Positions 1 to 11,798 of a stretch of 64,000 nt of DNA are shown piece after piece (the first letter of the stretch is position 1; each line of letters begins with the position of its first letter). Source of the stretch: Dastarcus helophoroides (lineage: Eukaryota; Arthropoda; Insecta; Coleoptera; Bothrideridae). A program made the position numbers and the translations under genes. The stretch is taken from contig CM053330.1 in assembly GCA_028583605.1 (NCBI GenBank), positions 30,403,619-30,467,618 of the forward strand, given 5' to 3'. The notes under the pieces are model-generated. The model saw nothing but the letters and a program-made list of their open reading frames with translations. It made no database searches and had not been told where the DNA came from.

Positions 1-200
1 TCTCGCGAAAAAAAAAGTCGAAATTTCGAGAAAAAAGTCGAAGTTTGATAAAAAAACGAAGTTTCGAGAAAAAGATCAAAATTTCGAGAAAAAATCGAAA
101 TTTGAGAATAAAAGACAAAATTTTGAGAAAAAAGTCAAAATTTCGGGAAAAAAAGTCGAAATTTTAAGAAAAAAGTCGAAATTTCGAGAAAGAAGTCGAA
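1..200. repeat. 20-bp satellite array, A-rich orientation
   Basis: About ten head-to-tail monomers of 19-21 bp are visible, each with the core TCGAAATTT followed by a run of five to seven A. These are among the cleanest copies of the monomer that recurs, far more degenerate, over much of the window. No reading frame or gene is supported here. Confidence 0.85.
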
Positions 201-2100
201 ATGGGGATTTCTTCAAAATTTTAACTTTTTAAAACTTCAACTAAAAATAAATTTCACATTTTTAAAATGTATGGTAACTTTTCGAAAATTTTAGATTTCT
301 TAAAAAACTTGTCAATGAAAATTTTTGATTTACGACGCGTTTTTTGAAAGACTGGATTTTTTTTAAATTTCGATTATATTCCAAAATTTAGACTTTTTTC
401 TTATAATTTCAACTTTATTTTATTTTTAAGTATGGACTTTTTCGAAAATCTGTGTATACTCTTTTAAAAATATCTCCATTTTCGAAAATATTTAAACTTT
501 TCGGTGGTTTGTTTTACTTTTTTTGAAAACGTAACATTTTTTAAAACTGGACTTTTGACGTTTTAAATTTTTGATCTTTTTTAAAATTTCATTACTTCAT
601 CGTTTTTTTTTTGAGAAATTATACTATTTTTATTGAAAATTTCGATTTTTAATAATTTTGACTGTTTTTTTAATGTCAACCATTTCTTAAAATTTCGACT
701 TTTTTGCTAATTTGAAATGGAGACATTTTATAAAATGTCGACTTTTTCACATTTTGGACCACTTTCGTTTTTTTATTACTTTTTAATTTTCGAAATTCTT
801 TTAAAATTTCGATTTTTTTTAAGTCTTGACGTTCAACATTTTTTCAAAATTTTTATTTTGTTGATCTGAAATTTCAATCTTTTTTAAAAAAATCTTCAAC
901 TTTGGTTCAAAATTTTAACTACCAAAAATTTAAACCCTCTTCAAATTTTTAACTTCTCAGTATTTCGACTTTTGGAAACCTCGATCTAGCTGATAATTTT
1001 TGACTTGTTTTCAATATTCCGGTTTTAAATATTTTGGTTTTTATTGATAATTTGAGTGAAAATTTTCCAATTATTCAAAATTTAAACTTTTTTTTAAATT
1101 TCGCATTATTTTAAAACCTCGATAATAATTTTCAGATCTTTAGAATGTGTCTATTTTTTCGAAGTTTTGATATATTTTTTTTAATTTCGACTATAAAATT
1201 TCGACCTCATTTTCAAAATTTTGATTTCTTTTGGAAATTTGAAAGTTTTTAAGAATTTTTTTCTTATCCTTAAATTTTTTATATATTTCGTATATTTCTC
1301 AAAATTTAGAAAGATCAAAGTGTTAAAAAATTTCTGTTTTTTCCCTGAAAATTTTAGCCTTTTCTTAAATTTGTGCTTTTCTAAAACTTTCAACTTTTTT
1401 TTAATTCCCACTTTGTTAAATATTTCGGTTTTACCTATTTTACCTATTTTTCAAAATTAAAAATGTTTGGAAAACTTAAAAAGTTCGACGATGTCAAAAT
1501 TTTGACATTCTTTGCAAACTGTCGATCTTTATTCGAAAATTTTGATTTTTCTTTTAAGTGAGATATTTCTTAAAAACTCATTTTGAAATTTTTAGCTAAT
1601 TCGTAAAATTTCGAATTTTTCTTAAAATGTCGATTCCATTTCAGAAGGTCGACTTTTTTTCAAAATTTCTACTCTTTTTGAAAACTTGATTTTTTTTGAA
1701 AAGTCAAAACTTTTTTCAAAATATTATTTATAGTTTTTTTTAACATTTCCAATTAAATCTTCAACTTTTAAAAAAAGTGAGTTTTTATTTTAATTTTGAA
1801 CTACTCAAAAGTTGGACTTTTTCCAAAATTTTACCTCTTCAAAATTTCAGCCTTTTTGATAATCATGAATTTTTTGATTATTTTGAGTTTTCTTCAATAT
1901 TCAAAATTTCAGCTGCTTTGAAAATTTATTTAAAAATTCTGCAATTTATTTTAAATGTCGATATTTTTCCAAAATTTTGCCTTTTTCCATTCGCACAATT
2001 ATTGAAAATGTCGACTATTTTAAAAATTAAAATTTTTTTTTCATAATATAAACTTTTTTCAAAATCCTTATTTTCTTTTGAAAATGTTCATTCTAATGAG
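201..2100. repeat. Degenerate 20-bp satellite, T-rich orientation
   Basis: Directly after the A-rich block the same motif continues as its reverse complement (AAATTTCGAC then a T run), spaced roughly 18-25 bp and heavily mutated. Open frames across 1181-2046 are composition artefacts: they are rich in F, K, L, I and N, overlap on both strands and show no domain. No gene, RNA or transposon is seen. Confidence 0.7.
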
Positions 2101-2160
2101 TTAACACAATATTTATAAATTCTGAGGTGGTACGAAGTTCGCCAGGGCCAGCTAGTACTT

Positions 2161-3165
2161 GATAATTTTCAGTTTCTTATCAAAATTACAAAATAAAAGG
2201 AACTTTAAAATATTAACATTTCGTGAAAAACTTTAACATTTCGTGAAAAACTTTAACATTTCTAAAACAAATTAGAGAAATGAAAAATTTTTTACAAGAA
2301 ATAATATTTTAAAGTCAAAATCTCCAGCAAAAGTTAAAATTCTAAAAAAATTTCTTTGTATAAAATGTTTAAAGAAAAACACAAATTTCATGGAAAAAAA
2401 ATCAAAATTTCTTTGAAAAAAAATTTGAAATATCTTTACAAAAAGGTTGAAATTGAAATTTTACCAAAATAATCCAAGACTCGGTTGTTATTTCATTTAA
2501 AAAAAATTACAAAATGCGAAAGGAGTTGAAAATTAAATTTTTTCTTAAAATGTCTTTGTTTTTTTCAAAATGTTGACATTTTTATAGAAATTTTAGGGTT
2601 TTTTGCTAAATATTTTTACCAAAATTAGAAAATAAAATGAACTATGAAATGTCATAGTCTAGTGAAAAAACTTGACACTTCTAAAGCCAATTAGAGAAAC
2701 ATAAAAAAATCTGGAGAAGTTGACATTTCCAGAAAAAGAATTAAGGACAATTTTCAGACAAAATGGGAATTTATAAAAAAATTATTTTTATAAAATATTT
2801 AGGAAAAAACGGAAACTTCCCAGAAAATATTAAAATTTTCTTAAATAAATCGAAATATTTACAAAAATACAAATACAAAAAGTTGAAATTGAGATATAAG
2901 TTAAAAACTCGAATATTCGCAATTATCTTTTTTAAAGAAATATTAAAATGCGAAAAGAGTTGGATTTGGATTTTATTTTAAAATTTTAATTATTTCCTCA
3001 AAATTTTTACAAAAATTAGAAAAGAAAATTAAAATAGATTTTAAAATCCAGTAACTTCGTAAAAAAACTTGACATTTCTATAAAAAGAAATCAGAGAAAA
3101 TTTAAAATCTCTACAAAAAATTGTTTAAGGAAAAGTCTTCGGAAAATTTTGAGAAAAAACTCTTA
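2161..3165. repeat. AT-rich satellite with ~400-440-bp higher-order period
   Basis: Landmarks recur at a spacing of about 400-440 bp: AAAATGCGAAA plus AGAGTTG or GGAGTTG near 2511 and 2946, and an ACAAAATAAAAGGAAC-like block near 2187, 2626 and, diverged, 3010. At 2222-2260 a 20-bp unit (AACATTTCGTGAAAAAC) is doubled. The preceding 2101-2160 is not satellite and holds GCCAGGGCCAGCTAGTA, which resembles the tail of an interspersed retroelement. No gene is seen. Confidence 0.55.
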
Positions 3166-4380
3166 AGCGAAATTGGGGGTGCTGCAGTTCCACAGTGCCT
3201 ATACGCGAGCCGCCACTGGTTTCATCTCCTAAATTTTTTAATTGGAAGTAGGGGCTGGTATACCATTTGAAAGGTCTTTTCATTCTCTATTGAAAAATGT
3301 CATGGTTGCTGCATTTATTTAAAAAATAGACAATAAAAAAATAATTTATCGACTAGATGAAATTTTCTACAATAATAACTAGTAGCGGCTCTTCAAGTTC
3401 GTCCTCGATAATCATAAAGGGACCAAAAACAATTTCGATAGCCTTTTTTGATTTTGTAAAAAAGGAAACGTGAAAACTTATCAACCTTATCATAGCCAAT
3501 TATACTTTTTGTCCAAAACATCCCATTACAGGCCCGTAACCAGGATCTTTTTTCGGGCGGGTCTACGATCCTTCTGTTAAAACTACCTAGTCTTTGTTTG
3601 CGTTTAAGTTAAAGCTAAGAAGCCACGGTACAATACTACTTTACTATTAATATTATTATTGTATACAAGTACACTAAATATAAAAAAATACAATAAAAAT
3701 ATTTTTGGAGTCTAACTCTTCTAACATTCTGACAAAGTAATTTAACAACGACGTTACTTATTGATCTTAATTTAATTTCTAAATAAAAAGATCTATGGGT
3801 AAGATAATAAAATTACTGGAAAGATATTCCTTTTCTAAAATTTATCTTTGAATTGTCTTCTAAAACCTGCACTTGTGTATGAAAAATGCCCCTAGAAAGT
3901 GCTCTATTTAAAGACATAGTTTGAAGTCAGGTGAAGAAAACATTTTTTTTTCAGTTTTTTCCAATTTCGATCAAATTTATAATTTTAAATTTTATTTTTT
4001 ATTTTTATTTAATTTGAATATTCTTTCTAAATCCTGGAAGATTAGATGTTTTTTTTTTAATTTAAGTTAGCTTTTAGCGTTCAACTCTTTTTCTAACTGG
4101 CAACAACTTAAGTTCTTACGTTTCTTATTTTGGGCAATTATTGTTGCTATCTGAATTGGCAATGACGAAATGCATTTGATTCTTCCGAATTTCGAAAAAA
4201 GTTTGCTATAAAGTTACTTATCGTTTTTTTTAAGTTTTACCTTTAATCTCAAAATGTCGACCTTTTTTCGAAATTTTCAATTTGAATTAGATTTTTTATT
4301 AAATGCGAAGTATGTTAATACTCTTACTTTTTTCAAAATTCGAGGTTTAAAATTTTGGTATTTACTTCAAACCCACAAAT
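3166..4380. other. Gene-free interval with interspersed-repeat scraps
   Basis: This stretch has ordinary AT-rich sequence plus two short GC-richer scraps. GAGCCGCCACTG near 3209 recurs near 15788. GGCCCGTAACCAGGATC with a following CGGGCGGGTCTACG near 3532-3570 is echoed by CTACCCGCCCGGGGCC near 42284. Such echoes suggest remains of dispersed elements. No open frame with coding character is present. Confidence 0.5.
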
Positions 4381-4734
4381 ATTTTTTTAAACTTGATTCT
4401 TTCTAGAAATCTGGAAATTTCGCCAAAATTTTTGTGAAAAATGTCAGATATCGAAATTCTGAATTTAATCTTGAACTTTTTAAATTTAGAATTTTAATTC
4501 GAAATGTCTAGAATAGTCTACAATTAGAGTGGACAAACTCGTTCTAGAAAAAGTTTAATTACGACCTTGTTTATACCTAAAAATAACCAGAATTCATTAA
4601 TAACCATTTCTGAAAATATTATCCGAAGTTGGAATTAGTTTTAAAGGTTTTCTAAGAGATGGCGTTGTAAACGTATGTTGCAGGTGGGCTTGAGATCCGA
4701 AATATTTAAAATATATTTTTTCTTAGTTGGGGTG

Positions 4735-5110
4735 GTGGTACAAAATTTTTAATTGATGGTACAAAAGGGTACAAACATAGTACTAAAATATGGTATAAAC
4801 AAATTTGATTTTTAAAGTGGTCGTGATTTTTACGTTCACCTGGGATCCGAATTGTGATATCGTTTTTCTTGGAAATTAAAACGGTACAAAAATTAAAACT
4901 TATGGTACAAAAAGGTACAAAAATAGTACAAATTATGGCATAGTCAGATTTGATTTTGAAGGTAGTCGTGGTTTTCACGTTGACCTAGGATCCGAATTGT
5001 AAATTGCCATTTTCAGTTTTTGGGTTGCGGTACAAAAATTGTTTTTTTGCGGTACAAAAAGGTACAAAAATAGTACAAAATTCTGGTATCAATAATTTAC
5101 TTTTCGGACA
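4735..5110 (+). repeat. Subterminal repeats inside the mariner 5' region
   Basis: Three successive ~145-bp blocks each carry GGTACAAAAA-type words, usually a pair followed by ATAGTAC, plus GGATCCGAATTGT (two clear copies, near 4852 and 4990). Canonical mariner elements have only short TIRs, so such an array is unusual. It may be subterminal transposase-binding sequence or an older insertion carried by the element. The same array lies at 10313-10690 in the other copy. Confidence 0.75.
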
Positions 5111-5180
5111 TGGTCGGATCTCAGGTCAATGGAGCTATCTTGCGCAAGTGTACACAGCATACATTCCAAGACCATTCAAT

Positions 5181-6222
5181 ATGTCGACTTTCGTGCCGAA
5201 TAAACGCAGTTTGCGGGAAGCTTTATTGTTCTGCTTCCATTTGAAAGAAACTGCTGCTGCGAGTCGTTTGCTGCTCGAGGAAGCTTACGGGGGTTATACT
5301 CCATCGATTTCGACATGTGAGTACTGGTTTCGACGCTTCAAAAGTGGTGATTTTGACACCGATGACAAGGAACGTCCCGGGCAGCCGAAAATAAATTTGA
5401 AGACGAAGAATTGGAGGCGTTACTCGACGAAGATCCGTGTCAAACCCTCCGAGAATTGTCCGTGTCATTGGGAGTTGACTTGTCAATAGTCGGCAAATGT
5501 CTCAAAGCCATGGGTATGATTCAGAAGCAAGGAAATTGGGTACCATACGAGCTGAAGCCGAGAGACGTGGAGAGGCGGCTTATGACGTGCGAACAGCTGC
5601 TCGCGCATCAAAAAAAGAAAGGTTTTTTGCATCGCATCGTCACTGGTGATAAAAAGTGGATCCATTACGATAATCCCAAACGTAAAAAATCGTATGGATA
5701 CCCCGCCCACACATCGTCATCAACGCCAAGACGGAATATCCATGGATCCAAGCTCATGCTCTGTATTTGGTGGGATCAGCTGGGCGTCATTTATTATGAG
5801 CTGCTCAAACTGAACCAAACCATCACCGGGGACCTCTACCGAACACAATTTATGCGTTTGAGCCGGGCATTGAAGGAAAAACGGCCGCAATTCGAGCAGC
5901 GGCACGACAAAGTCATTTTGCAACATGACAACGCTCGTCCTCATGTCGCAAAACTCGTCAAAAAGTACTTTTGAAAACGTTGAAATGGGATGTTCTACCG
6001 CACCCTCCGTATTCCCCAGATATTGCCCCGTCCGATTACTACTTGTTCCGATCGATGGCACATAGCTTGGCTGACCAGCATTTAACCTCTTACGAAGAAA
6101 CGAAAAAATGGATCGATACATGGATTGCATCACAAGACGAACTGTTCTACCGAGCTAGTATCCGAAAATTGACAGAAAGATGGGGAAAAGTAGTAGCTAG
6201 CGATGAACAATACTTTGAATAA
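5181..6222 (+). pseudogene. Mariner transposase (DD34D), inactivated
   Basis: The conceptual protein of about 345 residues matches the mariner family length and is related to the Mos1/mauritiana type. ATG at 5181 gives MSTFVPNKRSLREALLF, then the N-terminal HTH region (YWFRRFKSGDFD), the linker WVPYELKPRDVERR, first catalytic Asp in TGDKKWIHYDNP, second in LQHDNARPH, and third in YSPDIAPSD, 34 residues after the second. It ends in VVASDEQYFE and TAA at 6222. A one-base loss in an A/T run near 5390-5400 shifts the frame after RPGQPK; a TT insertion near 5966-5973 creates TGA after VKKYF. The element cannot encode intact enzyme. The first lesion is shared with copy 2, the second is private. Confidence 0.93.
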
Positions 6223-6296
6223 TCGATTTGTAACCATTTTTGCTCAATAAAGCCTCAAATTTCGAAAAAAAACCTTTAAAACTAATTCCAACACCT

Positions 6297-8030
6297 AGTA
6301 ACTTTTTTAGAAATCTTGAATTTCCGAACAAAAGATGGGATATATTAATTCTTAGCAAATTTACCTGTTTGAAATCAAAATTTTTATTTCTTTAAATTTG
6401 AAATTTTGGAAATAAATTCACATTTAGAATTACTCTCCAAATACGAAGAAAAAAAAGCTATAATTTTTGAAAAAAAAGGTTTGAAGTTAAACAAACCATT
6501 TTTAGGAAACTTACATTCGTGGCTCCCTAAACATTTTTCAATAAGTATTCTAACAATTAGCCAAAAACTTATTCGTCTTGTACGGTGATCTTTTAAATGT
6601 TATTTAGCCTAAAATTTTTAGGCCTTGTGGTTGTTTTTTTTTGAAAATTTTGTTGTCTACTACCAAGTTGCTACTAGAGAAAAAAAAGATATATTTTTAT
6701 TTTTTATTTTGAATTATATTTCTGTAACGGTGCAAAATTTTAAAAATATAGTCACATAACGTTTTTTTCTTTTTTACGTGAACAATCCAAAAATGAGTAA
6801 AAAACACATAGGTCCCATTTAAAAAAACAGAGTTTTTTGGAATAAAACAAAAACAATAAAGATTATAAAATTTCCATCGCCCTGTGTAATAAATGTAAAA
6901 CTTGATTACGTTATTATAGTCTCCACAATATTCCATGACTCGACCCAAATTTCATGTTTTTACTGCAAATAACAAAAAAGATACAAAGAGTCAAAATAAC
7001 CCTTTTTTCTGTCATTTTTTTTTCGAAAAATTGAAATATCTTTAAAATGATCAAAGGTAGCAATAAACATGTATATATAAACTCACCTTATTTTTTTACG
7101 TAAAATCCAAATAAAGTATAAAATTTGGGGGTTGCTATTTAAAATAAGAAAGTTAATGTCTACTTCCGGTATAACCGGGAGAAAGTTGAAAATATTTTTA
7201 AAAGATAGTTTAGCTTCGATTAGCCCCATCGACAAAATCAGTTTACCTTTATAATAAGTGATACTCCATATAAAGGTAATCTCGCAATTAAAAAACAAAA
7301 CACCCTCCATATAACTGCGCCGTCTGCCGTGCTATCTTATGATAACCTTCCTACTCAGGAATATTTTTTGCTTCAAATGGAAATGTTTTTTTTTTGGCTG
7401 AGTTTGTGCTGTTATCGAGTTTATATATAAAACAAAACAAATCGAACTCTTTCAATTTAACAAACCTTGAAATTGCATACACTGTTTGTAATTTGAATAG
7501 TTGATTACATAAAGTTTTATTTCGGTAACTTTTTTTTTAAAGTATTTTAGACCTTTTTGTTTTATTACCTTTTATACGTAATATTAAGGAACATATCCTA
7601 GCTAACTATTGACGGACCCATGCATAACCTAAATCTCTGGATACGGAAACCTAAATTTGGTTAATAGTAGATTCAATTTATGACTGCACCGAGAAATGGA
7701 CAATGCCTAACATGGAAAGTTTTTTTTTAGAAAATCAAACCTCCAGGAAGTAAAATGTTAACATTTTCTAGAAAAACAGTTATTTAGTTTCACCCGGATG
7801 AAGTCGCAGGTAGCAGCAAGAATTATAATAAACACAATAAAAATCTCATCCATTAATGCGAATTTCAAATAAATATGTTTTAATTATTTGAATAATTTAT
7901 CTTTTATCGTCTAAAGCAATTTGCTTTTTATTTCAAAAAATAACATTTTGTTAATTTTGGGGGTGATGTGGGGACTCGATTGGGCCTAATCGTTCCAATC
8001 GCCTTATATCTGAGCCTGGTGTTGTGTACT
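6297..8030. other. Unclassified 1.7-kb stretch, no supported gene
   Basis: Between the mariner and the hammerhead-like repeat there is no gene I can recognise. Minus-strand open frames of 83 aa (6697-6948) and 75 aa (7083-7310) look slightly more protein-like than the surrounding satellite frames, but I know no family for them, and their presence in both duplication copies follows from the duplication itself. A small CCGG-tataa-CCGG palindrome lies near 7166. This may be debris of an unidentified transposon. Confidence 0.35.
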
Positions 8031-8035
8031 TGAGT

Positions 8036-8135
8036 ATTTCTCTGAAGATGATAGCTTGGCTATCGAAACGCGTTACAGCAACCTTTGATGTGTTTTTTAA
8101 TCCTTCTTGGTTTCAGGGGACAATATTTATATTTC
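8036..8135 (+). repeat. Hammerhead-like repeat family A, copy A1
   Basis: CTGAAGA at 8042-8048 is followed by T, a perfect 6-bp hairpin (GATAGC/GCTATC, TTG loop) and GAAA at 8065-8068, then CGCGTTACAG. This is the order of a hammerhead ribozyme core, with A at the tolerant position 7. Stem I is weakened here (ACAG against TTCT). The unit continues into the family's conserved tail, CAACCTTTG then a CTTGGTTTCAGGGGACA block at 8106-8122. Confidence 0.55.
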
Positions 8136-9240
8136 TATTTCTACGAAATTTTGATTTTCTTTTAAGACATTTGTGTTTCGTACAAAAACAAACATTTTCT
8201 CCAAACATTTTATGCAAAGTAAATTTCTCGAATTTATGACATTTTCTCATACATATTTATTGCAGAAATTTTAATTTTTTCGAAAATATCTGCAAATATT
8301 TCAATTTTTCCCTTATTCGCCTTGGAAATTTAAAGGTTTTTCACTACAGTTCAACATTTTAAAGTTTTGTTTTATTTTGAAATTTTGTTAACAAATGAAA
8401 ATTATCATAAACAAATTTTTGTAGAGATTTCTAGGAAAAATTGACATCTCGAGGAAAAGACCGACATTTCGAGAAAAAACTTCTGAAAAAATATCAAAAT
8501 GTTGAAAAAAACATTGAAATTTCAAGAAAAAATTTAAAGATTTTTTTCACATTTCGATATTCTTCTTAAAAAAAATAACCGAATTTTCGACTTTTTTCTT
8601 GAAAATTCAATTTCGAGTTTCTTAATAAGCAGAAATCTCTGTAAGCTTCTGGGAATTCCGATTTGTTAACAAAATTTTGATTTGTTTTCTACGAAATTCT
8701 ATTTTTTTCTATATTTTATACAACAAAATTTTCTCGAAATGAGCACTTTTCGTTTGTCTTTGAAAGTATGAAATTTTTAATATTTCAACTTGTGCGAAAA
8801 TTTTGATTTTTTCTCCAATTTGGGTTAGAAATTCCAAGTTTTTTCACCACATTTAGAAGTTCAATTTATATTGTAATTAAAAAAAAATGACAATTATCAA
8901 ATTTTTGTGTAGAAATTTCGACTTCTCCCCATTTTTCTTGTAAAAGTTTTGATTTTTCTCCAAGTTTTAAAATTTTATCACACCGTTTCGACATTTTAAA
9001 GTGTAATATTATTAGGTAATTTTATGAAAAAAAATTAAAAATGAACGGAAACAAATTGTAATAAAAAATTTCGAGGAAAAAAATCATAATTTCGGTAAAA
9101 AAGTTTTTTCAAGAAAATAAACCGGGAATTTCGATAAAAAAAAATAAAATTTTGAACGGAATAATGAAATTTTAAAGAAAAATTTGAACTGCCCGACAAA
9201 AGTGAAAACTTAAAAAAAAATCCCAGCGCTTTTCCTTTAA
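8136..9240. repeat. Degenerate 20-bp satellite, mixed orientation
   Basis: The TCGAAATTT/AAATTTCGA core recurs at irregular ~20-bp spacing, T-rich to about 8440, A-rich to about 8540, then mixed. No gene is seen. The equivalent in the second copy is 13715-14800. Confidence 0.6.
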
Positions 9241-9276
9241 CTGATATAACCAGCTTTTAACTTATAAATTGCAGGC

Positions 9277-9362
9277 TTGGTAAGGATATTGGCGTAATGG
9301 GTAGGACGATTGCTTTTGCGTGGTAGGTCGCGAGGTTCAAAAAACCCGTTGCCTATCACGCG
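9277..9362 (+). repeat. tRNA-derived head, damaged copy 1
   Basis: This is the counterpart of the better preserved 14849-14922 sequence. It has a RNA polymerase III A box (TTGGCGTAATGGG) and a B-box-like GGTTCAAAAAACC. Relative to copy 2 it has an inserted T in the A box and an extra G and several A in the B box, lying within a cluster of single-base indels, so sequencing or assembly error is as likely as true decay. Confidence 0.45.
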
Positions 9363-9604
9363 TTTTTAATTTTAATTAGGCATCTTAGCTCCATAATATA
9401 CTATATATAATATTGGTAACGAACGTTAGCGTTATACTGATGCGAATTAGCGTGATGGTCACGCGAAACCATAAGTTTTGTCCCTATCCAACATAACTCG
9501 ACGCGCGACGTTTTCAATTCGAAAACTTGAAATTCGATTTCTTTTCGTAATATGACATTTCTCTAAAAAAATTACCCAGTGTTTCTTTGAAATTTAGAAT
9601 TAGA

Positions 9605-9785
9605 CTATTTTTGTGTGGAAATTTCGATTTTTTTTTAGAAATTTCGATTTTATTTTGGAAATTTCGATTTTTTTGTTGGAAATTTCGATTTTTTCGGAAA
9701 ATTTTGTATTTTTTTTTGGAAATTTTGATTTTTTTGGAAATTTCGTTTTTTTTTCTCCAAAATTTCTATTTTTCTTTATACACAT
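9605..9785 (+). repeat. Clean 20-bp tandem array
   Basis: Seven to eight monomers of about 20 bp, GGAAATTTCGAT followed by a T run, stand head to tail. Together with 1-200 this defines the basal monomer of the satellite that fills much of the window. The same array is at 15178-15345. Confidence 0.85.
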
Positions 9786-10312
9786 TTTAAACTAAGAGAT
9801 GTCGCCAAAAACTTTCTTGAAAGTCTGTTTTTTTGCAGAAATTTCGCCTCCAAATTTTTTTATAAATTTTTGAATTAAACTGAACTTTCGCCATTATCTG
9901 ACTTTCCTTGATATCTCAACCTTAACATAAAATGTTGATTTTTTCTTGAAAGTTCAATATTTTTTTAAACTTGATTCTTTCTAGAAATCTGGAAATTTCG
10001 CCAAAATTTTTGTGAAAAATGTCAGATATCGAAATTCTGAATTTAATCTTGAACTTTTTAAATTTAGAATTTTAATTCGAAATGTCTAGAATAGTCTACA
10101 ATTAGAGTGGACAAACTCGTTCTAGAAAAAGTTTAATTACGACCTTGTTTATACCTAAAAATAACCAGAATTCATTAATAACCATTTCTGAAAATATTAT
10201 CCGAAGTTGGAATTAGTTTTAAAGGTTTTCTAAGAGATGGCGTTATAAACGTATGTTGCTTGTGGGCTTGAGATCCGAAATATTTAAAATATATTTTTTC
10301 TTAGTTGGGGTG

Positions 10313-10690
10313 GTGGTACAAAATTTTTAATTGATGGTACAAAAGGGTACAAAAATAGTACTAAAATATGGTATAATCAAATTTTATTTTTAAAGTGGTC
10401 GTGATTTTCACGTTGACCTGGGATCCGAATTGTGATATCGTTTTTCTTGGAAATTAAAACGGTACAAAAATTAAAACTTGTGGTACAAAAAGGTACAAAA
10501 ATAGTACAAAATTATGGCATAGTCAGATTTGATTTTGAAGGTAGTCGTGGTTTTCACGTTGACCTAGGATCCGAATTGTAAATTGCCATTTTCAGTTTTT
10601 GGGTTGCGGTACAAAAATTGTTTTTTGCGGTACAAAAAGGTACAAAAATAGTACAAAATTCTGGTATCAATAATTTACTTTTCGGACATG
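10313..10690 (+). repeat. Subterminal repeats inside the mariner 5' region, copy 2
   Basis: The same three GGTACAAAAA-type blocks as in copy 1 lie here. One substitution repairs a GTTCACC/GTTGACC difference between blocks, making the block sequences slightly more alike in this copy. Confidence 0.7.
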
Positions 10691-10758
10691 GTCGGATCTC
10701 AGGTCAATGGAGCTATCTTGCGCAAGTGTACACAGCATACATTCCAAGACCATTCAAT

Positions 10759-11798
10759 ATGTCGACTTTCGTGCCGAATAAACGCAGTTTGCGGGAAGCT
10801 TTATTGTTCTGCTTCCATTTGAAAAAAACTGCTGCTGCGAGTCGTTTGCTGCTCGAGGAAGCTTACGGGGGTTATACTCCATCGATTTCGACATGTGAGT
10901 ACTGGTTTCGACGCTTCAAAAGTGGTGATTTTGACACCGATTACAAGGAACGTCCCGGGCAGCCGAAAATAAATTTGAAGACGAAGAATTGGAGGCGTTA
11001 CTCGACGAAGATCCGTGTCAAACCCTCCGAGAATTGTCCGCGTCATTGGGAGTTGACTTGTCAATAGTCGGCAAATGTCTCAAAGCCATGGGTATGATTT
11101 AGAAGCAAGGAAATTGGGTACCATACGAGCTGAAGCCGAGAGACGTGGAGAGGCGGCTTATGACGTGCGAACAGCTGCTCGCGCATCAAAAAAAGAAAGG
11201 TTTTTTGCATCGCATCGTCACTGGTGATAAAAAGTGGATCCATTACGATAATCCCAAACGTAAAAAATCGTATGGATACCCCGCCCACACATCGTCATCA
11301 ACGCCAAGACGGAATATCCATGGATCCAAGCTCATGCTCTGTATTTGGTGGGATCAGCTGGGCGTCATTTATTATGAGCTGCTCAAACTGAACCAAACCA
11401 TCACCGGGGACCTCTACCGAACACAATTTATGCGTTTGAGCCGGACATTGAAGGAAAAACGGCCGCAATTCGAGCAGCAGCACGACAAAGTCATTTTGCA
11501 ACATGACAACGCTCGTCCTCATGTCGCAAAACTCGTCAAAAAGTACTTGAAAACGTTGAAATGGGATGTTCTACCGCACCCGCCGTATTCCCCAGATATT
11601 GCCCCGTCCGATTACTACTTGTTCCGATCGATGGCACATAGCTTGGCTGACCAGCATTTAACCTCTTACGAAGAAACGAAAAAATGGATCGATACATGGA
11701 TTGCATCACAAGACGAACTGTTCTACCGAGCTGGTATCCGAAAATTGACAGAAAGATGGGGAAAAGTAGTAGCTAGCGATGAACAATACTTTGAATAA
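10759..11798 (+). pseudogene. Mariner transposase (DD34D), inactivated
   Basis: The start MSTFVPNKRS, the HTH region, TGDKKWIHYDNP, LQHDNARPH and YSPDIAPSD are all present, and the catalytic triad is retained. It shares the frameshift after RPGQPK with the other copy. Its private lesion is a C-to-T change at about 11100 that turns the Gln codon of GMIQKQG into TAG. Unlike copy 1 it has no TT insertion, so the last 217 codons (from 11145) read open through VKKYLKTLKWDV to the natural end VVASDEQYFE. The two copies therefore decayed independently after duplication. Confidence 0.93.

Larger units (their letters stand above)
4625..6296 (+). mobile_element. Mariner element in duplication copy 1
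   Basis: Terminal inverted repeats are visible: TTGGAATTAGTTTTAAAGG starts at 4629 and its reverse complement ends at 6291, with a few further outer bases (GGTG before TTGG on the right end) and TA dinucleotides nearby. Inside lies a D,D34D mariner transposase reading frame with two frameshift lesions. The element is about 1.67 kb, longer than the usual 1.3 kb, because its left non-coding part contains three ~145-bp subterminal repeats. It was present before the 5.6-kb segment duplicated, since the same insertion and lesion sit in copy 2. Confidence 0.9.
4381..9958 (+). repeat. 5.58-kb tandem duplication, copy 1
   Basis: This segment is repeated almost base for base at 9959-15523 in direct orientation. 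The junction word AATATTTTTTTAAAC occurs at 4378, 9956 and 15521, that is, at the left border, between the copies and at the right border, as expected for a duplication through a short homology. Copy 1 holds a mariner, an unclassified 1.7-kb stretch, a hammerhead-like repeat, satellite and a tRNA-derived head. Several single-base insertions relative to copy 2 cluster at about 9000-9450. Confidence 0.92.

Noticed and set aside
9605..9785. Regular ~20-bp repeats as a CRISPR-like or spaced repeat array
   Set aside because: Units are contiguous without unique spacers, AT-rich, and the genome is eukaryotic.
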